Assembly: GCA_016719295.1 (NCBI GenBank)
Contig: JADKAF010000001.1
Location: 5,146,001-5,210,000 of the forward strand
Length of the DNA stretch: 64,000 nt
Origin: Planctomycetota bacterium
Lineage (GTDB): Bacteria; Planctomycetota; UBA1135; JADKAF01
Reading direction: 5' to 3'
The notes beneath the pieces were generated by a model, which searched no databases, was not told the DNA's origin, and saw only the letters and a list, made by a program, of their open reading frames with translations. This document shows positions 18,122 through 26,257 of this stretch, one piece after another (the stretch's first letter is position 1; every line of letters begins with the position of its first letter). A program made the position numbers and the translations under genes.

Positions 18122-18448
18122 TCAGCGCTCCAGCTCGGATTGGAGGCGGCGCACTTCCGCCATCAGCGGCTCGAAGCGCCGGCCGAGAGGAGTGAGCTCG
18201 TATTCGACGCGCGGAGGGAGCTCGTCGTATTCGCGGCGTTCGATCAAGCCGAAGCGCAGCATCTTCTTCAGGCGCTCGTTCATCACCTTGGTGGAGAGGC
18301 CGGGGCAGGAGCGCTGGAGTGCTCCGGGGCGCTGCACGCCGCGCGCGAGCGCTTCGAAGAGCGAGAGCGCCCACTTGCAGCCCACGATCTCCTCGACCAC
18401 TTCGGCGACGCGCAGCGTGGTCTCGGGGGAGGCGGGGAGTTGTTCCAT
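18122..18448 (-). CDS. HxlR-family winged-helix regulator
   Basis: 108 residues, normal family length. The winged-helix shows EIVGCKWALSLFEALARG, RPGALQRSCPGLSTKVMNERLKKM (recognition helix) and YELTPLGRRFEPLM. The conserved Cys near the N-terminus (VGCKW) is the redox-sensing Cys of YodB/HypR-type members. It is divergent from a small thioredoxin-like gene, with a 7-bp inverted repeat 9 bases upstream of its ATG. Redox-responsive control of that neighbour and of itself is inferred. The stop lies four bases from palindromic element copy 1. Confidence 0.88.
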   Translation of the reverse strand: MEQLPASPETTLRVAEVVEEIVGCKWALSLFEALARGVQRPGALQRSCPGLSTKVMNERLKKMLRFGLIERREYDELPPRVEYELTPLGRRFEPLMAEVRRLQSELER

Positions 18449-18456
18449 CGGGTGCC

Positions 18457-18476
18457 TACGCACCGAAAAGTGCGTA
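18457..18476. promoter_or_regulatory. Probable HxlR operator
   Basis: TACGCAC-CGAAAA-GTGCGTA is a perfect 7-bp inverted repeat in the 102-base region between the divergent HxlR gene and the thioredoxin-like gene, next to the HxlR start. HxlR regulators bind such short symmetric sites, so autoregulation and control of both genes are inferred. Confidence 0.55.
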
Positions 18477-18550
18477 CTTGTGAGCTCCGTGAGGGCGAAC
18501 GATCTTCGCGTTCGAAGTTTCGTTCCACTACATCTCAGGAGATCGTGAGC

Positions 18551-18790
18551 ATGAAGGCCAAGGCCATCTTCTACCACGCTGGTTGCCCCGTCTGCGTCAG
18601 CGCCGAGCGCGGCGTCGCCGCGGCGCTCGATCCGCAGCGCTACCAAGTCGAGATCGTGCACTTGGGTCAGCAGAAGCAGCGCCTCGCCGAGGCCGAGAAG
18701 GCCGGCGTGAAGTCGGTGCCCGCCCTCGTGATGGGGGGCGAGACCTTCCACCTGAACTTCGGTGCCGCGCTCAGCGACCTGAAGAAGTAG
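18551..18790 (+). CDS. Small thioredoxin/glutaredoxin-like protein
   Basis: 79 residues with a CPVC redox motif at the start of helix 1 (FYHAGCPVCVSAERGV) and the cis-proline turn SVPALVMGG, the two landmarks of a glutaredoxin-like fold. No signal peptide, so it is probably cytoplasmic. AGGAG about nine bases upstream supports ATG 18551. It is divergent from an HxlR regulator with a shared operator-like repeat, a pairing suggesting oxidant- or thiol-induced expression. Its 3' end overlaps the convergent hydrolase gene by 20 bases. The motif uses Cys at both positions, unlike the selenoproteins nearby. Confidence 0.85.
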   Translation: MKAKAIFYHAGCPVCVSAERGVAAALDPQRYQVEIVHLGQQKQRLAEAEKAGVKSVPALVMGGETFHLNFGAALSDLKK

Positions 18791-19652
18791 GCGGCGCGCT
18801 CGCCGGTGCCCCGAAGAGCGCGAGCGCGCAGCGCTCGTGCTCGAACATCTTCTCGTGGTCGTGCCCGACGCCGGGCGCCTCGACGAGCTGCCACGCGCAG
18901 GGCCAGCCGCGCGCAGCGGCGAGGCCCTTCGCGTACCAGAAGCACGCGAGACCGCGCTGATGGCGACCGCTGCCTTGCAGCAGCGCTTCGGCGCTGGCAT
19001 CGAAGTTCTCGTCGGGCACGTCGTCCGCGGTGCCGAGGTAGAGAGTGAGCGGGGAGGCGAGATAGCGCTTCAAGCGCTCCTCGCTCGCGAGGCTCGGCGG
19101 CAACGCGCCGAAGCCGTAGCCGAACTCCTGCTCGAGCGTCGGGAAGAGCGCGCTGCCGGGGTTCGCCGCGACGAGGCGCACGGCGCCCGTGTCTTGGAAG
19201 GCGCTCATCCGCAGCACGAATTGCCCGCCGGCCGAGTGTCCGATCACGAAGGCGCGGAGCTCGGGCTTCCCGGTGCGTGAACGCAGCGCGTCGATCAAGC
19301 GCGGGATCAACGCATAGGTCCACTCCTCCGGCGGCGCCGCACTCCCGTCCGCACGCAGGATCCCGCCGCGCTGATAGCGCCGCGAGGGAAAGCGCTCCGC
19401 ATCGAAGAGCGGCGCGGCGACCAGCGCGTCGAAGCGCTCGCTCATGCCGATCGAGTGATCGCGATACTCTTCGGCGTTCCGCAGCACGCCGTGCATCACA
19501 AGGATCAAGCGCTCGCCCTTCCAACCGGCGGGTCGATGGAGGAACGCCGTGAGCTCGGTGTCGCCGAGCGCGAGCTTCACCTCGCTCTTGCCGGCGGGGA
19601 TCTCATCGAAGGCGAGGGTCGCGAGCGCGAAGGGGAGACACCAGGCGAACAT
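18771..19652 (-). CDS. Secreted alpha/beta hydrolase (esterase/feruloyl-esterase-like)
   Basis: 293 residues. The N-terminus is a signal-like stretch (MFAWCLPFALATLAFDE). Alpha/beta-hydrolase signatures are ILVMHGVLRNAEEY (oxyanion region), the nucleophile elbow GHSAGGQF (Ser near 140), a likely Asp in LGTADDVPDEN and His in GVGHDHEKMF. The layout resembles PHB depolymerase/feruloyl-esterase-type serine hydrolases. Substrate unknown. The gene converges with the small thioredoxin-like gene and overlaps it slightly. Confidence 0.82.
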   Translation of the reverse strand: MFAWCLPFALATLAFDEIPAGKSEVKLALGDTELTAFLHRPAGWKGERLILVMHGVLRNAEEYRDHSIGMSERFDALVAAPLFDAERFPSRRYQRGGILRADGSAAPPEEWTYALIPRLIDALRSRTGKPELRAFVIGHSAGGQFVLRMSAFQDTGAVRLVAANPGSALFPTLEQEFGYGFGALPPSLASEERLKRYLASPLTLYLGTADDVPDENFDASAEALLQGSGRHQRGLACFWYAKGLAAARGWPCAWQLVEAPGVGHDHEKMFEHERCALALFGAPASAPPTSSGR

Positions 19653-19742
19653 GCGGCGAGCTCCTGGAGCAGAGGAGCTGCGCAGCCTGTACGCGCGCTA
19701 CGTGTCTCGCAAGTGAGGCAGTACTGACCCGGCGCGAAGATC

Positions 19743-20903
19743 TCACGGCCAGAGCGTTTCGCGCTCCAGCTCGGCGAGGAGCTCCGCTACCGGCAGGATC
19801 TCGATCCCGTCGTCGGTGATGCGCTTGCGTTCCGCACGACAGACGACGACGCGGCGCACGAGGCCCGGGAGCTCCGCGATGGCGCGCAGCCCGGCGAGAT
19901 CACTCGGGGCCTCCGCGCGCGAGCTCTTCACTTCGATCGCCAGGAACTCCTTGCCGCGCCGCAGCACGGCGTCGACTTCGGTGCGCTGCGCTTCGGCGGG
20001 TGACCAATAGGCCCAGTCCTCGAAGAGCGAGCGATGGTGACCGTACGCGCGCAGAACGCCGAGGACCCAACCTTCGAAGAGCACGCCGAGCTCTTCCGGC
20101 GCGGGATCGCCCGCGACGCTGCCGCGCAACGCACGCACGACGCCGGGATCGAAGAGGTAGAGCTTCGGATGCTTCTTCTCGCGCACGCGCAACTTGCTCT
20201 CGAACGCCGGCAAGCGATACGCGATGAGCGTGTCCTCGAGCACTTCGAGATAGCCGAGCACGGTGGTGCGCGAGACGCCGGCATCGCGCGAGAGCGATGC
20301 GGCGTTCAGCACCTGGCCGTGGAAGAGCGCCGCGATGGGGAGGAAGCGGGCGAAGCCGGGGAGATTCCGCACCGCGGCTTCGGCTTGGATCTCCTCGCGC
20401 AGGTACATCCGTGCGTAGGCGAGCAGCGCGGCTTCGCGCTCCGCCGAGCGCCACACCACGGGCAACGCGCCAGCTCTGAGCACGCGCGCGAGATCGAAGT
20501 CGTTCCCGAGCTCCTCGGGCAGGAAGGGGTGCATCTCGAGACGCAGCGCGCGACCGCCGAGCAGGTTCGCGCCGTCGCGCTTCAGCTTGCGCGCGCTGGA
20601 TCCGAGCAGCGCGAAGCGCAGCCCGAGTTCTTCGATGGCGCGGTGCACTTCGTGAAGCAGCGCCGGGAGCCGCTGCACTTCGTCGAGCACGACCCAAGCT
20701 CCCGCCGACAAGGTCCGCAGCTCCTCGCCGAGCGCGGCCGGGCGACGCAGGAGCTCCTGGTAGCGCGCCTCGTCGAGGAGATCGATGCGGCGTGCCTCGG
20801 GGAGGACCTGCCGAACCCAGGTGCTCTTGCCCGTGCCGCGCGGGCCGAGCAGGAAGAAGGACTGCGAAGGGAGGCGGGCGATGCGGGAGTAGGGCGCTGC
20901 CAT
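19743..20903 (-). CDS. AAA ATPase with C-terminal DUF4143 nuclease-like domain
   Basis: 386 residues. Walker A GPRGTGKSTW near residue 20, Walker B WVVLDEVQRLP near 72 and the sensor motif LLGSSARKLKR near 105 define the ATPase; residues ~170-380 are DUF4143 (YLEVLEDTLIAYRLPAFESK, KLYLFDPGVVRALRG, then E-x-D-AVLRR and AIEVKSSR like PD-(D/E)xK nucleases). Such genes are common, often horizontally spread, and of uncertain role. A perfect palindrome lies two bases before the ATG. A 5'-truncated relative is at 43111-43674. Confidence 0.88.
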   Translation of the reverse strand: MAAPYSRIARLPSQSFFLLGPRGTGKSTWVRQVLPEARRIDLLDEARYQELLRRPAALGEELRTLSAGAWVVLDEVQRLPALLHEVHRAIEELGLRFALLGSSARKLKRDGANLLGGRALRLEMHPFLPEELGNDFDLARVLRAGALPVVWRSAEREAALLAYARMYLREEIQAEAAVRNLPGFARFLPIAALFHGQVLNAASLSRDAGVSRTTVLGYLEVLEDTLIAYRLPAFESKLRVREKKHPKLYLFDPGVVRALRGSVAGDPAPEELGVLFEGWVLGVLRAYGHHRSLFEDWAYWSPAEAQRTEVDAVLRRGKEFLAIEVKSSRAEAPSDLAGLRAIAELPGLVRRVVVCRAERKRITDDGIEILPVAELLAELERETLWP

Positions 20904-20905
20904 GT

Positions 20906-20936
20906 CGCCGTCATTTTACGCCGCAAAATGACGGCG
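20906..20936. promoter_or_regulatory. Palindrome at the start of the DUF4143 ATPase gene
   Basis: CGCCGTCATTTT (20906-20917) pairs exactly with AAAATGACGGCG (20925-20936) around a 7-base loop. It is unusually AT-containing for this genome and lies two bases upstream of the start codon, so it could be an operator or block ribosome access. Confidence 0.5.
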
Positions 20937-21006
20937 TGGTCTCAAGACTTCGCAAGTCCATATTCCACATGGTCTTGCGGCAACGGAGACCGCTCGCTCC
21001 GCGAGC

Positions 21007-21167
21007 TCAGGTCGCGCGGTAGGGGTACCAGCCCTCTCCAAGCTCCTCGACCCACAATCGCCGATCGGCATCGATCGCCGGGAGATCCTGGTTCGGAGCG
21101 TGACGGAATCCCACGTGGTTGTCCGCCCAGCGGATCCGTGAGTTGGGCTCGGAGCAGGCAGCGCAGA
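21007..21167 (-). pseudogene. C-terminal gene fragment, possibly of a formylglycine-generating-enzyme-like (SUMF1) protein
   Basis: About 54 codons ending at a TGA at 21007. The readable part, CAACSEPNSRIRWADNHVGFR then WVEELGEGWYPYRAT, is unlike noise. Its CAA-S-x-P-N-S-x6-N-x-VGFR pattern resembles the end of FGE/SUMF1 domains (CAAR..., DSR..., N-x-GFR). Upstream, the frame runs straight into palindromic element copy 2, so no start or rest of the gene exists. It may be a remnant left by a deletion at the repeat. The family assignment is weak. Confidence 0.35.
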
Positions 21168-21244
21168 AACCGAACGTACGGTGCCAGAGAATTTTTCTCC
21201 GGTTAGCAACCGGAGAAAAATGCTCTGGCACCGTACGTTCGGTT
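21168..21244. repeat. Palindromic element, AACCGAACGTACGG family, copy 2
   Basis: Outer arms of 22 bases (21168-21189 and 21223-21244) are exact inverse copies and match the outer arms of copy 1. The centre is a different perfect 13-bp hairpin, TTTTTCTCCGGTT-AGC-AACCGGAGAAAAA. It lies between the gene fragment and the stop of the sortilin-like gene. Confidence 0.85.
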
Positions 21245-21254
21245 ACGGCAGCGC

Positions 21255-24005
21255 TCAGTATCCGAGCAGCAGGCGCTGGCCATCCGAGAGGAGCAGGTCG
21301 GCGCCGTCGATCGCGATCGCCTGCGTCATCACCTCGCTGCCCGCGAGATACGGCTCCGCCGGCAGCGGGAGGAAGAAGAGCGCGGGCTGGCCGACGAGCA
21401 GCGTGAAGCTGCCGAGGTTGAAGAGCGCGAGCGGCGTGACCTGCAGCTCGCAGCCGGGTGAGAGCGGGAGCGGTGCCGGCGGGACCGGGCTCGCGAGGAG
21501 CCAGGCGGGAGCGCCGGGCGGCAAGTTCGCGAGGTCGAAGCGGGTCGCGGCGCCGAGGGCCGGCAAGCCGGCGTTCAGCGTCGGGCCGCTGAGGGGGCCG
21601 TTCACGCGGCAAGGCACGCCGACGCGCGTGGTGCTCGCGAGGCCGAGCGGCGCTTGGCGCAGGATGCCGCGGCCGTGCGTCACGAGATAGAGCGCGCCGC
21701 CGGACCAGAAGAGCTCGTCGATCGAAGCGCGCGCGGGGGTCGCGGTGCTGCTCCACATGGTGCCGCCGTTCTCGCTGACGAGCAGACCCACCTCGGTCGC
21801 GAGGTAGAGCCACTGCGAGCGCGTGGGGTGGAACTCCACGTCGCGCACCGGCGCGTCGGGCAAGCCCGGCTTCGCGGTCCAGTTGGTACCTGCGTTAGTC
21901 GTCTCCCAGAGGTTGTCGGTGCTGTAGCCGCCGAAGCAGGCGAAGACGCGCTGCGCGTTCGCGGGATCGATGCCGAGGCGCAGCACCTTGCGATCGGGGA
22001 GGCCCGGCGCGTTGGTATCGACGCGCGTCCAGATCGGGCTCGCTGCAGTGCCGTTGCTCGTGCGATAGACCGCGCCGTCGTTGTGGCCGACCCAGATCGT
22101 GTTTGCATCGCCGGAGACGACCGCGATCGCGCTGATGTTGGAACCCGTGGAAGGCTTGATCGCGGTCCAGCTCGGCGTGCCCGCGCGCGTGTCGCTGCAG
22201 CGCCAGAGCGAGAGACCTCCGGCGAGCATGCGCCGCGAGTCGTTGGGATCGAGGACGAACGGCGCGATGAAGTTCGCCGCGGAGCCCGCGTCGCTGATGC
22301 CGCTGTAGATGTAGCTCGCGGAGCTGCCGCCGTTGGTCGAGCGGTGGATGCGCAGATTCACGTACTCGCCGAAGTGGTAGGAGCTGTTGCCGGCGTCGCT
22401 CGCGCAGAAGCCGCCGTCGCCCCCGAACATCGTCGTCCAGCCGTCGTAGCCCGAGGCCTCGTTGCGGCGCAGCGTCCCGTTGTCCTGCGTGCCGCCGACG
22501 AGGATGCCCGAGCCCTCGTGGCGCGAGCCGCCGTAGAACTGCGTGATGCCGAGCGAGCGGTTCAGGTTCACCCAGCCGCTCGTGCGCGCCACCGTGTAGA
22601 TGTTGTCGGTGCGCCAGATCCCGCCGTCGTTGCAGAAGTAGACGCTGCGGTTCGTCGTGCCGTTGAACTGCGGGTGCTCGACGATGTAGTGCTGGTCGGC
22701 GTGCGCGCTGTTCGGCCAGCTCGACCACTCGCTGATCTTGGTGAAGCTCGAACCTCCGTTCGTGCTGCGCCAGAGGTCGATGCCGCCCGCGACGACGACG
22801 TCGTCAGCGGTGTTCGCGTCGAGGTCGGAGGGATCGACCCACAGCGCGTTGTCGTACCAGCCCTGCCCGCCGAGGATCGAGCTCGTACCGACGACGGCGA
22901 AGCTCGCCCCGCCATCGACGCTGCGATACAGCGTGGACGCCCCGCTGCCTTGGTCCTTCATCGCGTAGACGCAGCCGTTGCCGGCACCCGTCCAGCCCTT
23001 GTGCCACGCGAGCTCGGCGCGCTGCGTGCTGGAAGTGGTGCGGATCCCGCTCGACTCGCTCCACGTGGCCCCCGCGTTCGTCGTGTAGGCGACGGTCGAG
23101 AACGCTCCGCCGATGTCGTCGATCCAATGCGCTACGGCGATCTGCGCGTTCGTCGGGTGCGTCTTCAGATCGAGGCAGCGGGCGCTCGTCGTGCCGTGGA
23201 CCTTCGCGAAGCTCGCTCCGCCGTTGGTGCTGCGGTAGATCCCCGTGCGCGTCGCGGCGAGCAGGTTCGCGCCGTCGGCCGTCATGCCGAGGCGCGTCAC
23301 GTAATGGAAGTCGCTCGAGTTGGTGGCCGAGAGTCGCGCCCAGCTCGCACCGCCATCCGTGCTCTTGAAGATCCCGGCGCCGCGCACCGAGTCGGCGTTG
23401 CGAAAGCCCTCACCCGTCGCGGCGTAGACGATGCTCGGGTTAAGCGGTTGGTACTGGATCGAGGTGATGGCCAAGTTCGCCATCAGGTCGTCGACGACTT
23501 GCCAGCTCGTACCGCCATTCGCCGTGCGCCAGATCCCGCCCGCGACGCTGCCGATCAGCATGATCGAAGGCGTCGTCGGATGGATCGCGACCGTGCGCGA
23601 GCGACCGCCGATGTTGCCGGGACCGAGGTCGGTCCAGCCGAGCGAGTCGAGGCCGCCGGCCACGCCCTCGAGCTGCAGCGCGAGCATCTGCTCCTTGGCT
23701 CGCAGATCGGCGTCGGGCGGGATCGCGCCGTTCTCGTCGCGCAGCGATTCCAGACGCCACTCCTGATACTCGCCGGGGTGATCGGGCCGCGGCTCGCGGA
23801 TGCGCGCGAGGATCTTCCGCAGGCGCTCCGGCGCGAGCCGGCGGAAGTCCTCGTCGTCGAGGCCCTTCTGCGCGCGCAGCTCGGCCATCTCGGAGGAAGA
23901 AAGGCCGGTGCGCGACTCGAGCTCCTGCTGCGTGGAGGGGGCCGCGCAGGCGGAGAAGAGGAGCGCGAAGGCAGGGAGAGCGCGACGAACGACGGGCGCG
24001 AGCAT
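21255..24005 (-). CDS. Lipoprotein/secreted sortilin-like (BNR) repeat protein
   Basis: 916 residues from ATG 24005. The N-terminus has a lipobox-like ALLFSAC. Residues ~120-780 carry repeated BNR/VPS10 signatures S-T-[DN]-G-G-x-S/T (TANGGTSW, STDGGASW, STNGGASF, TTNAGATW, SVDGGASF, STNGGSSF, TTNAGTNW), so a beta-propeller of sialidase/sortilin type is predicted, without recognisable sialidase Arg triad. The last ~110 residues (NLPPGAPAWLLASPVPPAP, SFTLLVGQPALFFLPLP) match in layout the C-terminal module of two other proteins here. Extracellular binding or hydrolysis of glycans is possible. The upstream ATG at 24038 is less likely because it lacks a signal peptide context. Confidence 0.82.
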   Translation of the reverse strand: MLAPVVRRALPAFALLFSACAAPSTQQELESRTGLSSSEMAELRAQKGLDDEDFRRLAPERLRKILARIREPRPDHPGEYQEWRLESLRDENGAIPPDADLRAKEQMLALQLEGVAGGLDSLGWTDLGPGNIGGRSRTVAIHPTTPSIMLIGSVAGGIWRTANGGTSWQVVDDLMANLAITSIQYQPLNPSIVYAATGEGFRNADSVRGAGIFKSTDGGASWARLSATNSSDFHYVTRLGMTADGANLLAATRTGIYRSTNGGASFAKVHGTTSARCLDLKTHPTNAQIAVAHWIDDIGGAFSTVAYTTNAGATWSESSGIRTTSSTQRAELAWHKGWTGAGNGCVYAMKDQGSGASTLYRSVDGGASFAVVGTSSILGGQGWYDNALWVDPSDLDANTADDVVVAGGIDLWRSTNGGSSFTKISEWSSWPNSAHADQHYIVEHPQFNGTTNRSVYFCNDGGIWRTDNIYTVARTSGWVNLNRSLGITQFYGGSRHEGSGILVGGTQDNGTLRRNEASGYDGWTTMFGGDGGFCASDAGNSSYHFGEYVNLRIHRSTNGGSSASYIYSGISDAGSAANFIAPFVLDPNDSRRMLAGGLSLWRCSDTRAGTPSWTAIKPSTGSNISAIAVVSGDANTIWVGHNDGAVYRTSNGTAASPIWTRVDTNAPGLPDRKVLRLGIDPANAQRVFACFGGYSTDNLWETTNAGTNWTAKPGLPDAPVRDVEFHPTRSQWLYLATEVGLLVSENGGTMWSSTATPARASIDELFWSGGALYLVTHGRGILRQAPLGLASTTRVGVPCRVNGPLSGPTLNAGLPALGAATRFDLANLPPGAPAWLLASPVPPAPLPLSPGCELQVTPLALFNLGSFTLLVGQPALFFLPLPAEPYLAGSEVMTQAIAIDGADLLLSDGQRLLLGY

Positions 24006-24096
24006 GGGGCGGGCTCCGCGGAGGTGGGGGAGTTCCATGCTACGAGGCCGCTCGCGACGCGAGGCAGGTTTCCCGGAGCGGTCTCTCGGGAGCGGC

Positions 24097-25446
24097 TCAG
24101 CGCTCGCGCAGCCCGTGGTAGAGCGCCTTCAGCTCGGCCTCGTAGAGCGCGAGCTCCTCGACCTTCGCGACGAGGAGCAGCTCCAGCGTCACCTGTCCGA
24201 ACGACGCGAAGGTCTCGTCGTAGTGCACGCCGGCCGTGCGCCACGCGCGCCGCGAGGCACCGCGCAAGGCAGGGGCGAACGCGAGCGCGCGCGCCTTCGC
24301 GAAGACCAGGCTCCGGCGCTTCGCATCCTCGCCGTAGGCGTAGGTCTCGACCAAGTTCTCGATGCCGCCCTTGTTGTCGCCGCGCGCGGTCTTGCCCGTG
24401 ACGCCGCGCTCCTCGCTGCCGTGACCGTACCAGTAGTCGAGGTCGGGGCCGTAGCCATACACCACCAGCAGCGGTCCATCGGTGCCGCGGCGCAGCGCCG
24501 CGAGTAAGAAGCCCCAGCGCTTCAGCTCCTCGGGAACGCTGCACTCTTTCCACGCGCCCGAGAGCGGGCGCAGGATCTCGAGCCCCTTCTTTCCGGCGTA
24601 GGTCTTGCCCGCCACGGTGTTCGGCGGGCGAAAGGTGCGGAAGCCGGGGGCGGCATCGCGATCGCGCCAGATCTCCGGCAGCGGGAGCTGCGTCGTCGCG
24701 GCGGGCAGCCAGCCGCGCAGCGGCTCGCCTTGCTGCGACGCGCGCGCGATGAGCGCGTAGAAGTGCTCGAGCGCGCGCTTCCACGACGCGCGCTCTTGAT
24801 CCGCGCTCGGCGGCATCGCGGCCACGAAGGGGCGCAGCCAGAGCAGCGCCTCGCTCTCCAAGCCGCGAGGCAAGCGCTCCGCCAAGCCGAGCACGTGCGC
24901 GAGGTCCTTGGGGCGCAGAGCGAGGTAGTCCTCGAGCAACGGCCGCGCCTTCTCGAGCTTGCCCATTTCGAGCAACGCCACGCCGTGATACGCGCGGAAC
25001 GAGCGCGCGACCGGCTCGGGCGGGTTCTCGCGCAGCGCGTGCTCGCAGACGTTGGTGAGCTCGAGGAAGCGGCGCTCTTCCGTCATCAGCGGGAGCAGCG
25101 CGAGCTCCATGTCGCGGCGCTCGGCGGCGCGCGCGGGGCCGAGCGCGAGCAGCGCTTCGCGCGCGTGCCACAGCGCCAGGCGGCGGCGGGTCACGACAAG
25201 TGGAGCGCTCGCCTCGCTCGAGGCCGCGAGCAGCTCCGCGGCGGCGCGACCGCAGCGCGCGCGAAGCTCCCAGCGCTTCGGCTCCTCGGACGCGGCGAGC
25301 GGCTTCGCGCTGAGCGCGAGCGCTTGCTCGAAGAGCTCGGCGCTGCGCTCGCTCGCGGCGCGCGCGGCGAGGCGCTCCGCTTCTGCGAAGCTCTCATCCT
25401 GCGCTGCAGCGAGCAGCGCCAACACGCACGCGAAGGGGCTCAGCAC
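24097..25446 (-). CDS. Secreted protein of unknown function, helical repeats then a unique domain
   Basis: 449 residues starting at GTG 25446, which overlaps the upstream AlkD-like stop by seven bases and gives the signal peptide SPFACVLALLAAAQ. Residues ~20-190 are alpha-helical and TPR-like (ELTNVCEHALREN, GVALLEMGKLEKARPLLEDYLAL). Residues ~230-445 form an unrecognised domain with FRPPNTVAGKTYAGKKG and VVYGYGPDLDYWYGHGSEERG. No catalytic motif was identified. Translational coupling to the AlkD-like gene is likely. Confidence 0.7.
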   Translation of the reverse strand: MLSPFACVLALLAAAQDESFAEAERLAARAASERSAELFEQALALSAKPLAASEEPKRWELRARCGRAAAELLAASSEASAPLVVTRRRLALWHAREALLALGPARAAERRDMELALLPLMTEERRFLELTNVCEHALRENPPEPVARSFRAYHGVALLEMGKLEKARPLLEDYLALRPKDLAHVLGLAERLPRGLESEALLWLRPFVAAMPPSADQERASWKRALEHFYALIARASQQGEPLRGWLPAATTQLPLPEIWRDRDAAPGFRTFRPPNTVAGKTYAGKKGLEILRPLSGAWKECSVPEELKRWGFLLAALRRGTDGPLLVVYGYGPDLDYWYGHGSEERGVTGKTARGDNKGGIENLVETYAYGEDAKRRSLVFAKARALAFAPALRGASRRAWRTAGVHYDETFASFGQVTLELLLVAKVEELALYEAELKALYHGLRER

Positions 25447-26147
25447 TTCATCGTCTTCCGCTTGTTGCCCACCTTGCCCATCTTCTCGATCTTCTCGAGC
25501 ATCTCCAGCGCCAGAGGGACTTTGCAGTCCGTATCGCCGACGTCGACCTCGACCTTGCCGAGCTTCTTCGCCGTGGCCTTCGCCTTCGCGAGCAGCGGCT
25601 TCACCGCGGCGCCGACGGCCATGACGAAGCCGTTCATGCAGTACTTCACGCGGTTCTTCGCCTCGCCGATCTCGCTCAGGACGCGCTGCAGCAGCGCTTC
25701 GACCTCGGCGAGATCGAGCTCGCCGTCGGGGCGCATCGAGACGAAGCCGGAGTAGGTGTTCCAGCCGGCGCAGGCGATGTGCTCCTGCTTGGAATCCATC
25801 CACTTCAACGCGATCGCGCGCGCGTCGGCATGCTCGGAGGTGACCCACGGCACCGTGTACTCGGCGATCATCTGCCAGCGCGCCGCCTTGGCCCAGCTCT
25901 CGAGCTCCTTCTTCGACATCTGCGCGCCATCGGCGAGGAGCCCCGCGAGGTACATCGCGTCGAGATTCCCCGTCGCATAGAGCTGGAGCGCCAGATCCTG
26001 GCGGCCCTTCAGCTTCTTCAGCAGCACCTTCATGTCGCCGATCTTCACGCCGAAGAGCGGCTCCGTGGCCCCGTGGCGGAGCCAGGTCTTCTTGGTGGTC
26101 GCATTCCCGAGCTTCTCGAGCTCGGCCATCACGTCGGCGAGTTCCAT
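25440..26147 (-). CDS. DNA alkylation repair (AlkD-like HEAT) protein
   Basis: 235 residues, the length of the AlkD-like family. Features include LEKLGNATTKKTWLRHG, FGVKIGDMKVLLKKL and a run of HEAT-type helices (ALKWMDSKQEHIACAGWNTYSGFV). AlkD-type proteins excise cationic alkylated bases; this subgroup (with MKVLLKK and lysine-rich ends) is less well studied and its glycosylase activity is unproven. The ATG at 26147 follows a double GGGGTCAGACCCC palindrome (26173-26253). The stop overlaps the next gene's GTG. Confidence 0.8.
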   Translation of the reverse strand: MELADVMAELEKLGNATTKKTWLRHGATEPLFGVKIGDMKVLLKKLKGRQDLALQLYATGNLDAMYLAGLLADGAQMSKKELESWAKAARWQMIAEYTVPWVTSEHADARAIALKWMDSKQEHIACAGWNTYSGFVSMRPDGELDLAEVEALLQRVLSEIGEAKNRVKYCMNGFVMAVGAAVKPLLAKAKATAKKLGKVEVDVGDTDCKVPLALEMLEKIEKMGKVGNKRKTMKC

Positions 26148-26172
26148 ACCCGCCGTTCTATCGACCGAGTCA

Positions 26173-26253
26173 CCGTCGATCAAATCGGGGTCAGACCCCC
26201 TACTGATCGACGGCGTCGATCAGTAGGGGGTCTGACCCCGATTTGATCGACGG
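26173..26253. repeat. GGGGTCAGACCCC palindromic element, copy A (double unit)
   Basis: Arms of 39 bases (26173-26211, 26215-26253) are exact inverse copies around GGC. Each arm is itself a palindromic unit of the form TCGATCA-N-GGGGTCAGACCCC-N-TGATCGA. It fills the gap between the AlkD-like start and the GHL10-like stop. Confidence 0.9.
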
Positions 26254-26257
26254 TGGG

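Noticed and set aside
18551..18790. A third selenoprotein among the redox genes
   Set aside because: The thioredoxin-like protein has CPVC with ordinary Cys codons and no internal TGA.
20916..21209. A 97-codon minus-strand frame between the DUF4143 gene and repeat copy 2
   Set aside because: Its residues have no coding character and it starts inside the palindromic element; the other frame with the FGE-like ending is more convincing.
21654..24401. A 915-codon plus-strand frame opposite the sortilin-like gene
   Set aside because: It lacks domains, is rich in Arg/Ala as GC-rich shadows are, and the opposite strand has clear BNR repeats and a signal peptide.
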